DNA of 64,000 bases from Heliocidaris tuberculata. Its lineage: Eukaryota; Echinodermata; Echinoidea; Camarodonta; Echinometridae. The DNA is taken from assembly GCA_025618425.1 (NCBI GenBank), contig CM046832.1, positions 48,323,026 through 48,387,025 on the forward strand. Direction: 5' to 3'. This document shows, in pieces, positions 45,601-58,484 of this stretch (positions are counted from its first letter, which is position 1; each line of letters starts with the position of its first letter). Made by a program: the position numbers and the translations under genes. A model generated the notes under the pieces. That model saw nothing but the letters and a program-made list of their open reading frames with translations. It did no database searches and was not told the DNA's origin.

Positions 45601-48080
45601 GAAAATAGTAAAATTTGTGAAAACAATCGTTTACTTTGTCGATCAAAAAGTTTGTGGTGTCAGAGCATTGGGGTGTAATCATTTTATCCAGCCCTGGCGA
45701 TTAATTTCTGTATTTGATATCAAACTGTTTGTAGAAGGAAATCATTACATATCCGAGAAGGATTGTGGTCACTACATCGGCATACAAGTAGTGACATTTC
45801 AATCAATACATTCGAAGAATAACAACTTAAAATAAAAATTGCATAGATCAATAGACGGGTGCATAATTATAACTCCGAAAAAAAAAAATTCTTTCCCGTT
45901 GCACTTCACCACCCACAAATAGCATCATTCCGCAGACACCCAATAATGTTCTCTCCATGTACACATTATTTAAGGTTACGTTCATTTTTTTCAATTTCAT
46001 ATATAGCTAACACAGTGGGAAAGATTTCAGAATTAAAGGGAACAGTGTATTAAAATGACACAAGTAAAATAAGACATGTCTGGTTAATCAATAATATCAA
46101 ACGTATTATTTTAATACATTGACAATAGTCATTACAAAATAAATTAGTAATAAATCATACATTTGATGAGGTTATGGATTACGGATCTTTCCGCAGACCT
46201 AACTGTAGAATTCTTTTTTCTTTCATTAGATGGAATGGTAAGCCAAAAGAATAACATTTCTTTCGGGACAGACCTTGATTAAATACATTCGGATTGTAAT
46301 TCTTGTTATATCTGAAAGGGGGAAATATGCTTTGATCTTTAGTCCTTTTAATCTCGCCGTTTTTACAGCAATTTGAAGTTAACAATGCCCGAACGTAATA
46401 TTCCATGAAAATTTCTGTGTTTGTTGCAATTATTCTCTATGCCTGAGATCTCTCGCTCCTACCTCGTCGATCCCACCTCTTCGTTTGGAAATGGTATTTT
46501 TATCGATAGTGGAGAGCTACAGTCCCGAAGACAAATCTTTTTGTCAGAAATTCTTCTGACATGCGACCAACTGGAGATGGTCGTGGGGGAGGGGGGGGGG
46601 GTCCGAAATAATGTCCTGGATACGTCCCTGGAAATAGCATAACGTTTGAAACAAAGTATATACAAAAAAACCCCAAAACAATCAGCAGAAAAATAAGATA
46701 TAGGTCACCATAAACAGATAAATCAAAAGAGACATTTATAAATTCATCGAAATACTTAAAGAGGAACTACTTTCCTATGACCTTTCGTATCGAGATCAAC
46801 ATTGTAAAGATGGTATGAGAACATTCATTTAGTCTATTGTGAATATGATTTATTGGATAAGCTATTTGTTTGAAGTAACATTCAGACGAATTAGACTTCG
46901 TTTCTCTTAATATTGCGAAGTCGCTTATCTTTGAAAAAGGGCCTTTACAAAATAAATATGCAGAGCACTTTCCTTTTTCTGGGGTAGGTTAAATTAGCTA
47001 CGGAAGAGCTAGATATATTCCTTGTGACCACTGAGATGAGTGTTGAGAGTTTATTTACAGAGTATTTTACTCAATGTATATTGAAGATAAAATATTCTCT
47101 TTTCGTATCGTTTGTTCACATTTCAAAATCTCTACAAGTAGAGAAATGCAAATGTATATACCCTCTCGATCCGAAATCAAATAACGAAAGTTTTGTTGCT
47201 AGATTTTATTCCTTTAACATCAAACTTTGTAAAAAGGATTGTGGGTAACAAATACGATTTTATTTTGAGTTGCCCTTCATGAGGCGGCGAAAGAGGATTG
47301 AGTTCGCATCTGCGTGTAAAAATGACTCCAACCCAAGGAGCACAGAGCGACAGAGCTGAGATAAGCTGTCCGTCAAAATGTTGACAATCAGAACGCAGCC
47401 GCAATCAGCTTTCCGGATTCTTAGGAGCACTTTGTGGATTTATGGAGATATAATTGTCATGATTCTGCTGGGAGTTGGGAGAAACGTGCTCGGAAAACAA
47501 CCAACGAACCCATCGAATTTGAGAAGGACAAAAAATGCTTCCGAACCTTAATTATACTGCAATGTTGATGACTAAGTCGTCGTATGAAGTAGGAACCGGT
47601 ATAACTTGCTCAAATGAAGAAACAAACTGCTGTAGCCCATTAACACCCACAATCAATATAACTTTTTTTTTAGATTCTCCTTTAATTGGTTCAGAAAAAG
47701 TGCGCAGTATGTCGTCGGTTTTGTCGACGAAGCAAAGTGTACTGTCCTAAGATTTCAACCTGCAAAAAAGGTTGCTTCTCCTACATCCTATGATAAGCCC
47801 ACTCATGAATATAAAATTACCAAGCTGAGAAAAGCTTTGAAATACTCATAGGGGTATGTAGAAAACACTGATTTGATGCAGTTAAGAGGATTAAAGAGTA
47901 TTTTCAAATGATGAGGAAAACTTTCGATAAGATTAGTTCTGCCTAATATCTGATAGAAATGTCGATAACAAACGTTCAATAAGGTAATTCAGTAAAGAAT
48001 TTTACGAATTTAGATGATAATTTAAATGATATGATTTAAGGTTTCGTCTTTTCCAACGAGGCAAGCAAAGTCCTGTCCAG
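45601..48080. other. No recognised gene
   Basis: Several open frames of 64-79 codons (for example 45596-45835 plus, 46421-46642 plus) have no recognised domain. A G-rich run lies near 46586-46602. Confidence 0.45.
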
Positions 48081-48226
48081 GGTCCTCTTGCATAAAAAGT
48101 TGCGTTTAATCGCAACTCAAAAAATCAAACGCAACTTGATTTTCAACCAATCAGGATCGCGTATTTGGGACTTGCGTTTAATTTTTTGAGTTGCGATTAA
48201 ACGCAACTTTTTTATGCAAGAGGGCC
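48081..48226. mobile_element. MITE, GGYCCTCTTGCATAAAA family
   Basis: A 146-bp element with terminal repeats of about 45 bp (GGTCCTCTTGCATAAAAAG against GGCCCTCTTGCATAAAAAAG, then TTGCG and TTAATCGCAACTCAAAAAAT), flanked by CAG on both sides (48078-48080, 48227-48229). The core contains CCAATCA (48147-48153). Apart from the core the element is almost a perfect hairpin. Confidence 0.9.
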
Positions 48227-48229
48227 CAG

Positions 48230-49624
48230 GTTGAAGATAATTGTATCAAGATACAGTCTTCAATATATTAATATAACTTTTGTGCAATTGAAACTTTATT
48301 GATAAAATTCATAATTCATAACTAATAACTCAAAGCTAATAGATTTTCGTATGAAGGGACTTTAACTTTAAACCATTAACGATGAGCTCCTAGAATTTTG
48401 TCTTCAGTGTGACGTCGACTCAAAAATACCTCGTTCATATGCATTTTTAATGTTGCTACGCTTCCAGTTGCAATGACAGCAACTCATTCTGTACCAACCA
48501 CTGACTAGAAGTGTTTTCTCAGTGACAGATTTCGATTGGAAATACCCTCCTCCACAGATTGCACTTTGTTGCATCTAGGACTTCCCCAGTCATTCTGATC
48601 CATCAAGCGACATACCATTCACATTTATTAATGTGGTGATGAAGCAAAGAATATAATTGATCATTTAGTCGTTCACATTGCATGGATCTTCTTTCTTGTG
48701 TCCATGTACTGTGACGATATCAAAATGTCTGAAAACACACACATTATGTCCTTCATGTATCCAGGATTGTCACAAGTTGGGGATGTTTGAAAACGGCCAA
48801 AGTTCACGAATATGGCGTTGATAGAGACTTTTTTTTATAAACAAGGGGCAGTAGATTCGTCTCCCAACCCTTTTCTTGGATTCAAAGTATAGTTTAAGTT
48901 TAACACAAGGGATACATGAGATGATAGGTATAGATGCAGCCCAGGCAAGATAGTGTCAAAAGCCACATTAAAATTCACATTTTCGTCTCGGCATCCCCGA
49001 TCCGCCAAGGGACAAATGCAATAAATCATACTTTATCACCCGAACTTTGGATTGCTTGGTTTTAAAAAATGCTAATATTCATACTATTTTCCCCTTAAGA
49101 GATGTCGGTTCTGAAGCACGCGATTGATACCTGACTGGTTATTGTCATTCTATATGTTTCTAACGATTTTCAATCAATGTCCTCTGATCTTATGTATATA
49201 CATTATTCATTAATCTTTATTAGACGTTGAAAGGAAAATGCAAGACACGGCAACGCCCAGAATACATGCGCAGGATTCTCCTTGGTGCCTGTACTTTTTT
49301 AACCCTCGCGGATCAATAAGAACTGAACCAAATTTGAAAACAGCTTTCTCATCCTCTCTTTGAAGAACTATTTCTGCTTGGTAATCGATTTATTTTCTAA
49401 CGTGATTATACTATCATGTATAAAACATTGTGACCATTATTTTTCGATGCACACTCAGGACAATTTGAAGTAAAAAGGTGCGAAGAAGACAGACTAAATG
49501 ACGATAAAGAAACAGATACGCAAAACATATGGAAATAACGATAGAGTACTATTAAAAATTTCATGAAAAAGAACAGTGATAAAATACTTTTTGTTAAATC
49601 CATAATTACCACATATTATGTGTA
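48230..49624. other. No recognised feature
   Basis: AT-rich DNA without recognised genes or repeat families. Confidence 0.5.
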
Positions 49625-49755
49625 GTCATGACGATTTTCTTATTTTCGACCAATTTTATTTATGATCGTTCTTCAGGATGATCATAAATAATTTGATTTC
49701 AGTTCTTTTAGATGATCATAAATAAATTGGTCGAAAATTAGAAGCTCGTGATGAC
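49625..49755. mobile_element. Short inverted-repeat element (131 bp)
   Basis: GTCATGACGATTTTC on the left pairs with the reverse of GAAGCTCGTGATGAC. Both arms continue inward through TATTTTCGACCAATTT and TATTTATGATC. The middle holds a third, partial copy of GATGATCATAAATAA, so one arm end is triplicated. It is probably a small MITE or foldback element; no target duplication was seen. Confidence 0.75.
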
Positions 49756-50997
49756 CCTAATCGGAGTTTTATTCTAAAAATTCTGCTGTAATTCTAGAAC
49801 AGTCATTATAGAATTAAAAAAAAAAAAATCTTTATATCTTTGCATTATTTTACCGTAGATAAGTCAATACTTTATATGAATTACCTACATTAATTTCGCA
49901 AGCAAACATATGTCAGAATTTCAACCGCCAGTGTAATCTCTGCCTTTATACACCACACTATGAAAAAATGAATTTATGGCACGAATTCTGACGAGAGAGA
50001 GAATTAAAAATACACAACCCTTTTAGACACAGATCACCACCGAAAAAACAATGTACGTAACATGTTTGTGTGCATACCGATATAGAAACACCATTTAGCC
50101 GTGTCTTGAAGATGGAAGATGACATCACGCTTGATACATATACAGCTCGAGAGCGTCACGAATGAAAGTGAAAATGACTTTATTTTTACGACTGCTGATT
50201 GAATTAATCCCTTGGACATCTCCAAATGTAGATTGAAAAAAGGGGAATGACACGGGGAAAACTTGGGACTAATACTGTAAATCAGAGAGCAACAGTGGGG
50301 ATTCAATAAAGCATAAATTATAAGGAAAGAAAACAGTTGTATATAGGACACTGTAAAATTTACGTGAACATGGTGAAGAAGGGCAGCAGGCGACTTACAA
50401 GAGTAAATGTCAAAAGGTCATAAAAAGAAGAGTTAGAATCGGTTACAAATCGATTTCATTTCTTTCCTCAATCATGTCTATCCATTATAATGAAGAACAG
50501 TCATGAAGTTAGTTATAACGTCTTCATAATCATGATAATAACAATAGTCAAGCAGACGTATAATCATTTCAATTTTAACGTCACCATTTAGCATGGACAG
50601 CATTTAAATACTTTGCATTGCACGGGTGATAATCTCAATATGAACGTTATCTTGATATACGACTCGTATATCATTAGAACAGATTACTCTGTATAAATGG
50701 GCTACATCAGTGATGTATTGGTATGTAGAGAGGAAGTCAAGCTTAACGTCATTTAAATCAATTCGTGTGTGAGAGAAGAAAGGTAGAAGCATAAATGACG
50801 TGATGTAAATGAGAGTGGTAAAGGAAGATGGTTATGGTATTATGTTATGAATAGGCCTGCACTGACAGAAAAGAATGCGGACAACAAATGAGGCACGGGA
50901 GAGAAAACAACCGGTTGAGGTAAGGAATACAGATGAGTGGAATATATTGTAAATCTGGAGAAAAGGGCATAGGATGGAATAAAAGTATGTAAGCTGA
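49756..50997. other. No recognised feature
   Basis: AT-rich DNA with an A12 tract near 49818. The frame at 50034-50351 (105 codons, minus) has no recognised domain. Confidence 0.5.
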
Positions 50998-51133
50998 GAA
51001 AGAGAGAGAGAGAGAGAGAGAGAATGTGAGAGAACATAAACATGATAAACAGAAAGAAATTGAGATATATAGAGCCAGGGAGAGCAGTAGAGAGCACAGA
51101 CCGAGGCAGAAAAGAAGAGAAAGTGAGAGAAGG

Positions 51134-51170
<37 letters not shown>
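50998..51170. repeat. Two (GA)n microsatellites
   Basis: Runs at about 50998-51023 and 51137-51169 are joined by GA-rich sequence. Minus-strand open frames here (Ser/Leu/Phe-rich) come from the CT repeat. Confidence 0.95.
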
Positions 51171-51994
51171 AAACATAAAAAGAAACGTCACTTGTTTGGG
51201 GGACAATGGATAAAATCCTGATTGTAAGAATGGAAATATTTGAACGCTTGTGACCTTATTTCACTCTTTTCAGCACAATAAAAACGATTGCCTTAATTAA
51301 AAAAAAAAAAAAAAAAATTATCAAGCACTTAACTCAGCTTAGACGAACAATTAAAGTCAACGCATCCGCAGGTAGACATGACAGCAAAAAATAATAAATA
51401 CTGCCGGAAAAAATCTGCAATATTTTCAAACGAAGTAGTGAAAGGACAAATACATCTCTACGTTCATCATCAGGCAACAGCAAACCTGTAAAAGCAATGT
51501 ACCTGATTGCATGGCTGGGCTGTGGCAAACCTCTCCTCGATCCACGTCCGACTTTAAGGCAAAACAAATGGTGCGTGAAAGATCAGGAAACGATTAAAAG
51601 GTGATGAATGTTGACTGTGAAAGAGAACGTCGAGCTTGCTACGCCAGGATGCTCCCACACTGCATAATTCAAATATAAATACATACTAACCAAAGCATGT
51701 AATACATGCAAGTGTAACGCCAGTAGAGCGGCATAGCCACTGTCAGCCATGATGCAAACATCCTGGTCGAACATGAAGTAAATAATTTTGGAGATCGCAA
51801 ATTGAAGCGTACGTATATGAGATATAACATTAGAAATCAATGATTCATTTAACATGTTTAAAGAACGCAAAATTATCAGACAAGCGTTTTAAAAAATATA
51901 ATGACACGATTTTTGTATCATTCTCATTTAAGAAATAAACATGAAACTTCATTTTCAACATCTTGATAATCTTGGCATGTTTTTGAGTGAAGTT
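51171..51994. other. No recognised gene; A tract
   Basis: An A18-type tract lies at 51300-51317. Minus-strand sequence near 51465-51485 (GCCTGATGATGAACG) is reminiscent of 3' regions of Penelope-like elements, but no reverse transcriptase or GIY-YIG coding was seen. Confidence 0.4.
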
Positions 51995-52037
51995 CAAATC
52001 AGATCAAGCATGCATGCTTGATCTGATTTGAGCTTCA
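51988..52037. repeat. Perfect 36-bp palindrome
   Basis: CAAATCAGATCAAGCATG is followed directly by its reverse complement (51995-52030) with no spacer. The symmetry extends outward as TGAAG(T/C)T with one mismatch, to about 50 bp. It could extrude as a cruciform. No recombinase or gene context was identified. Confidence 0.95.
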
Positions 52038-54394
52038 GGAAGTTGAGTGGTCATCCAAAGCGGGAAGTGCTTTAAAAATATAGGATCCCTTTGAATGATT
52101 GAATATGCTCCTGGGGAAACTGGCACGAAAAGTTTCGATCAAAGTCGACCCCAAAAATCGCCACTTGTCTATCAACTTATCAGAAGCGCAAGTTTTGGAC
52201 TTTAGCTTGATTTTTAGAGTTCTGGTCATTTAATCGTAACACTTTAAAGAGCCTTTCTCGAATAATTATTCAGGCGGATATAAAATGGGCGGGATTTTTT
52301 TGTTTTTGTTTTTGTTTTTTTGGTCCTCTTATAAAAGATACAAGATCTTTGGTTATTTTGAATATTTTAGCTATGTCGATTCATCTGACATATACTCTAG
52401 GACTAGCTAACAACCTATAAATCGGATTTCCGCGTTTTTTCTGTAATTCAAAGAAAACAAAACAATAACAGAATCTACTTGTTTTAAAAAGTAGGGACCA
52501 TACCCCCAAATATGACAATGGCAAGAAGACAGCAATTCGCCACAACACTCAATTCTGCTCGATAGATGATGGCGCTGTGCATTTCATATTTTCGGCTGCT
52601 TTGGGTGATGATGGAAAGGATCATATTCTCACTCTACAACCACGCGCAAGTATAATGGTTGTTTCTATCTGCCATCGATAATAGGATAAAATTAGCTTCC
52701 TCAAATCTGGGCTACTGATGTTGGATGTAGAAATGATAAGAAAACCGTCGTTTGGAAAATATCATAGGGCCCTAATCGCTGCAGAGAATCGGGGATAATA
52801 CCTGTGTAAACCTTGAATTATGAATTTTATCGGTGAGAGGTAAACACTGTAGTTTCAAGAATTCGAAAAAAAAGTATAAAAAGGTTTTCTTAAAGTCAGT
52901 TGATATAATACTGAATCCTTTTAAATAAGATTTCGATTTAATTCGTAATAAAGTCACAATGAGATGATTACGACTTAATTTTGTTATGTTCTAGAGTGCT
53001 TAATTAGCAGAAAGGTAAGTCCAGGTCGATTGTATAATTATTGCTCCATGACCAGCCCTAAATGTTTGAAATTATGTCACTAACGTTGATTTTTTTTTGA
53101 ACATGTGAATTGACTTCTTTACTTCATCTGCTGTGTGCAGCGAAATTATGAATATCATCATTTTTCACGTTAAATATAGACTAGTTTTTTTTTTTTAATA
53201 TGGTGAAAAAAAACCCCACACAAAATGAACACACTTTTGTGCTCTTGGAGTAATTGTGCTCTTGGAGTAATTGAGCTGAGCTCACTTTCATAGAGAGATG
53301 GCGCTATACCCCTTTACAGTCAGGTAAACACTAAGCTCGGCCTCCAGACTTGATCGTCTTTCTTTCTGATCTCACTGGCTCACATTATTGTACACGTCTA
53401 TCCATTTCATTCCATCAGAAAACAAAGTACAATTTTTAAAAAATGGTGTTCTTTTATACGTAGTATTGCAAGCTGTGATGGTGGGTTATAGGAGGTGGAT
53501 TGAAAGATGGTCGTAAATAGCCCATTACAGGTTGGAAATAGGTTGGGAATCGCTGGCTCATGTAGCTCTTGTTTCTTATCACTGTTAATGACCTGACGGA
53601 AGTTTGCCTCGCTTCTTATCTTTCAGTTATCTTCAATGAGCTGCTCGTACATCATACGTGAACCTTTAATGCAAAAACACTGGTATACAAATCGAAATGT
53701 TGATTCCACAATGTTCAAAAGGTTTAATTTAAGCGCTCCTTAACGATTGTGTTTTTAGGATACTTCATTAGAATATTTTGGCCTTCATTTCTTTAGATTT
53801 GAATGTAAATGTCGATAGTTTGCCTGATGTTCGTAATCGATCTCTCCGATACTTTATGTATCGCATCCCTTGTGTTTTGTCGTGAATACACCTCTTTTTA
53901 ATTAGCGACATGCTAAAGTCCTCCAATGCTTAATAGATCTGAATGGTTCCTGCACTAGTACGGTTAGTTTAAATCTGAATAACTAATTATACTTTTCCAC
54001 AATGAAAGCAGTATGTGAAATATATATTCAAATGCTCAACAAGGTCACTTTCATGTAATTGTGAAATTACATAGATCATCAGATAATCATTATTGTGCAT
54101 TTAGATTAGGACAATAGATTAAAATTTGTACATTAAATTGATTGACACATACATTGCCGGAAATATCGTGTGCTTAAAATGATCCCAAATTCAAATTTTC
54201 AACTTTCTTATACTAACCCTATTTATTTTCCGTTCTTATGAAAGCCAACGGTTTAAATCGGCCCTCAACTTCTAATCGCCATATAACAAATTTTAGTCGA
54301 CGCAGGAAAGATGACAGTAATCCTCCGGTCGTCATTATAATCATTAAAATTGGTTCCATTATGTTTTCCCCTGTTTTTGTTTGTTGCTGTTTTT
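52038..54394. other. No recognised feature
   Basis: AT-rich DNA. A 17-bp direct tandem (GTGCTCTTGGAGTAATT) lies at about 53239-53272. No gene was recognised. Confidence 0.5.
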
Positions 54395-54480
54395 TGTTGC
54401 GCCTTGAGCATTTGATTTCAAGTGGATTTGGCGCCTTACAACTCTTATATGTTATTATTATTATTATTATTGTTATTGAT
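54395..54480 (+). repeat. LINE2/SINE-type 3' tail with (ATT)n
   Basis: GCGCCTTGAGCATTTG, then GGATTTGGCGCCTTACAA, ending in (TTA)n. The order CGCCTTGAGC...GGCGC...(ATT)n is the shared 3' tail of L2-clade LINEs and their SINE partners in many animals, where the GCGCC/GGCGC stem and the short tandem tail are recognised by the LINE enzyme. The upstream body is not recognisable. Confidence 0.5.
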
Positions 54481-54501
54481 GCATCCCTGTTGCGCTCTGT
54501 G

Positions 54502-54539
54502 GGGTTTAAGAAAACTATCCTATTTGTTTTCTTAAACCC
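54502..54539. repeat. 14-bp perfect stem-loop
   Basis: GGGTTTAAGAAAAC and GTTTTCTTAAACCC pair across a 10-base loop. The size recalls a histone or RNA-type terminator hairpin, but no gene lies upstream. Confidence 0.9.
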
Positions 54540-55093
54540 TCTCAACTCTTTGTGAAGGAAATCCCTTCCTTTATAAAAATACAATAAAATTGTACCAGGT
54601 TTTCTAAATCTCACCTTCCTCTCTCCATCAGGCTACTGATATACAAAATTAGCATAGTTATGAAAATTGGATCCGTTTATCCCTTTCTTTTATTTGATAT
54701 GTATCACTTTATTTATTGCATATATATGGCTCTTGTATCATTTTCTCTAAGTGCATGATTTTGCTTCTCTTGATCCAGATTGTAACAAAGCCCCGGCAAT
54801 GCCATTCTATTTTTAATCATCCTAAAATATTAAGGTTTATATAGTGACATCAATATGTTACCACTTGTATCGACTTAACACACTTGAATGATGAACTTGG
54901 ATGATTTCCTCTTTTTTTTCTTCATTTCGATGTTTGAATTGATATTATTTTTCAATACAAAATAATCTTTCCGATGCGACTAAAATTCTTTTGGAACGAT
55001 TGCTCTGTAAATTATGATGCTCACTGCGGTTTCCACTGTCTGTACATATTATTGTTTGATTGATATGTAACTGTTGGTTAAAAATTTCCAAGC
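54540..55093. other. No recognised feature
   Basis: AT-rich DNA without recognised genes or repeats. Confidence 0.5.
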
Positions 55094-55256
55094 ATGAAGG
55101 TAATAAATGTGTCCGACCAACTGTTTGAGAATTTTATGCCGAACTTGAGTATTGTTTTGCCCACTCACAATCACTTTCTAGTACAAATCGTGCAAAATTT
55201 CTCGTGTTGGGCATATGATCACTCAGAAGTTGGTCGGACACATAATTACCCTTATG
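55094..55256. mobile_element. Hairpin MITE with ATG flanks
   Basis: The element 55097-55253 (157 bp) has ends AAGGTAATAAATGTGTCCG and, reversed, AAGGGTAATTATGTGTCCG. The arms share GTGTCCGACCAAC and continue imperfectly (TATGCC, GAAC, GTTTTGC pairing) to about 65 bp each, leaving a loop of about 27 bases. ATG flanks both sides (55094-55096, 55254-55256) and may be a 3-bp target duplication. The 93-codon frame through it is incidental. Confidence 0.8.
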
Positions 55257-58202
55257 TTTGGCAGTTCCTTTTTCCCAACTTTTTTTTTCATGGTTTGTGT
55301 ATTCCTTCTCTGAATTTTCCTGTATCAGGCAGTATCAGGCAGTTACCAAGAACACACTCATCAATAATCCTTTGAATTGGATTATTTTCTTTTAAGTACA
55401 TGATATATGATATATAACTAAACGTTAAAATATAAGCTTGACTGCCATGTTTCGTATCCTGATGGAAACATATCGAAGGTGAGGAAATATTATGAAAAAA
55501 AAAATCAAAAAAAAAATCGCATATTGCTTGATTTCGTTCCCAAAATTTCTTCCTGTTGTTGTTGTTGTTGTGAGCAATAACAAGGTCTAATTACCCAAAC
55601 CCTTGTCGAAAGCGAGGAGCTATTTCTGACCCCATCGTGACGAGAATACATTGAAAACATGCTTTGTGTGAAGGATAATGATCAAACTATACAAGGCAGA
55701 TAGAAATATAATGGTAATGTACGTACCCTTCTCACTGCAATGGAACACCTGAGCCTAAGATGTTGTGGTTATAATACTGAGCCCCAAAACACTCTAATGA
55801 GGATAGCTGTTAAAAAAGTGTTGTTCTTGAAAATAAAACTCACTCTTTATGGATACTACAGGCACTATTATGAAGCAACACAGATTCAATGCCAAAACAA
55901 ATAGGCCTATCAATTTAATTTTGGAAACACAATTTCTATATGGATTTTTTTTTTATCTCCACAAGGTAGCCAGTGGGAGGAAGGAAACGAATGAGGCAAA
56001 TTCATTTCAACTTCACTAAATGGCACACATTTGCTTTTGATAACCTAATAATCCTTTGTCTGCATATTTAAACCTCTTTATTTTATAGGCCAGTATGAAA
56101 ACATTCCATGGAAAAAAATTGAACGTACACGCACTCAGAGTGGATTGATGATAAGAATAAAAGTGAACGGGCGCCATCTCTTGACCCAAACACTGTAGTC
56201 TGCATTTCCTACTGCACCTGTTCACTGAGCTCCATCTTAATTGCTCTAAAAAGCAAATATTCATATTTTGAATGACAGCGCCGTAAAAACCAAAAAAACA
56301 ACAACAGCTACACTCGTCGAGTTAAATTCTTTTAGACTTAAATTCTTGCTCAAGGTTTGCCAGATGTGGCAACGTTTAATGTTTAAAAGGAGAATCGAAG
56401 CCATATATATACCTAACACGTGGATTAAGCAAATGTCTCCGAGATTTTTTGAGGTAACTTTCACAAAACAGACCGGGTTACTTAATAATTAATCAGATTT
56501 ATCAATGATCTTTCCTATGGCCCCTATAACACTTTTCATGTTAAATAGTGTATATCCACGGATGAATCCACCTTGCATGCATTGTTGTTATTGTTGCTTT
56601 GTCGGGCAAGCCTTTACCATGCTTCAGGTTGTCAAGAGTAATCACCTAAGAGAAGTATGTACAACATTTGAACGCATTTGTAAACTGGTTCATTAGAGGA
56701 CTTTACTATCTATTTTGCAAAAATAAAATGCTCTTCGACAAGTTTACTTTTTCCCGTCAAATTTAAATTGCATAAAGATAGTCTTTCAAAATGGATTGAA
56801 ATGGGCGATATTGTGCTCTAAACCAGAATTCGACAACGAAATTAGTATCAACTCTGCTTTGAGAACAACAGTGAAAACATTATGGCATTAAATTTCACTC
56901 TGCTTATCATTCAAGATATCAAACAATTCAATTAGCAAATGATTCTAGATGTGATCTGGACTGGATTACATAATTAATGTTTGCACAAGGTGTATACAAT
57001 GCATGTTGTGCGCTTATCAATTCAGTACACGAAGCAACAGTCGGAGGCCTGCTAATGTGATATGGAATGTTTATTAATAGAGATACGGCCACGTCTGTCA
57101 TAGTGGAGATGTGTGTGTTTGGGAATGTTCTCACAACACGGCCTTATCACGTTGCCTTTTCTATTTTCCTTTCATTTCCTAAAACCATGCTCATGTTTCC
57201 GATGTGGCGAAGGAATGTGGGTTTATAGACGCCTGTGTTTCTTTTCCTCGACTGTCTAGGAAAGTGGAGTGCTTATTAAATGCCCTGGAAAATAAATTAC
57301 ACTAAAAGGATGAAATTGAGTTCTGGTCATATTTGTGAAAGAAACTGTCTAGATGCAATTATTGGGAAAGGTTGATTGGTGTTTACTTTGCCGCTTTGGA
57401 ATCACCAAAATCAGAAAAAGTGGGTTAAATCTTGCGAAAAGTCCCATGCACCACACACAGAGAAATGGGTTTCCTAACTACACACGCAATCATGTGGCAT
57501 GAAAGTTTGGTCCGAACTTTTTCAGGTGTTTCAGGTGAATTTGAGGGCATTTGAAAAGAGCAGTTCTAATTCCAGGGTACATTTCTTGTATGATTTCCTT
57601 TCAAAGTGACATTGAAAAAAAAAAGAACAAAAAAGCTCACCTGTTATTTTCCACCTTAACCAGAACTCAAACTTCTCTTTAATACGGTGAAATAACTAAC
57701 GTTGAAACGTTACGATGGTGAGAACTCTGGATGCGTAGCTGTTATCTAAACCGATACCCCTGCTCACTAGCAAAGAGTATATCTTATCATTCAAGCCTTC
57801 CTGGTGGAATCCATTACCCCGGACATGTTCTTGTCAAAGCACTTGCGTAGAATCTATATCAAGCTTTCCTTCTGACCACATCAAAAAACAGAGAATTGAC
57901 TGGTTGAACGGGCTGCTTATTTTCCCCATTATTATATGTGATACCCATCGCGCCATTTTGCGTGTTGGTTTTGACGTACCCTGCTTGATCATCAATCGCT
58001 CGCGGTGAGCAAATCGATGACCATCTACCATAGTATAATGACTGCTTGGCTGTCCGATGTTCAAACCATTTACCATTGGCGCATATCAAAACCTTTCCTT
58101 TTGCCACATGAATGGCAAGATACGACTACATTGTGGCAAAACCTTCACGTTTGCCACTTTTTGTCGCATCCAGCTATTCATGACAGAAAGGAGGGTATAA
58201 TT
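55257..58202. other. No recognised gene
   Basis: It contains A-rich tracts near 55496-55518 and a short (GTT)n near 55555-55570. Minus-strand frames at 57834-58107 (80-82 codons) have a globular-looking composition but no recognised domain. Confidence 0.45.
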
Positions 58203-58484
58203 CACGATGAACATGACGGACAAAGAAAGTGGACAAAATGAACAACCCCTCGTTCTACCCTTTACAATCATGGTTCTGGCCCGGTTCTGGTAGTCAAAAG
58301 AACACCCATTCACTGCTATTATGTAAAATATGTAGCACAGGTGTCACATGCATATTCACCTGTTCTCCATATTTTTTACAGAATAGAAGTGAAGGGATGT
58401 TTTTTCGACTACCAGAACCATTGTGAAGGGTGAAATGAGGGGTTGTTTATTTTGTCCCATCTCTTTGTCTGTCATGTTCATTGT
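58203..58484. repeat. Foldback: ~140-bp arms around a 13-base loop
   Basis: The left arm (58203-58343) pairs with the right arm (58357-58484) through ATGAACATGACGGACAAAG, GGACAAAATGAACAACCCCT, ACCATGGTTCTGG-type and TCACTGCTATTATGTAAAAT blocks, at about 85% identity by eye. The left arm is longer because GGTTCTGG is duplicated there (GGTTCTGGCCCGGTTCTGG). No target duplication was identified. It could be a MITE, or a local inverted duplication able to give a long hairpin RNA if transcribed. Confidence 0.88.

Noticed and set aside
50832..51206. 110- and 124-codon Ser/Leu/Phe-rich minus-strand frames.
   Set aside because: The Ser-Leu runs are translations of the (GA)n repeat on the opposite strand.
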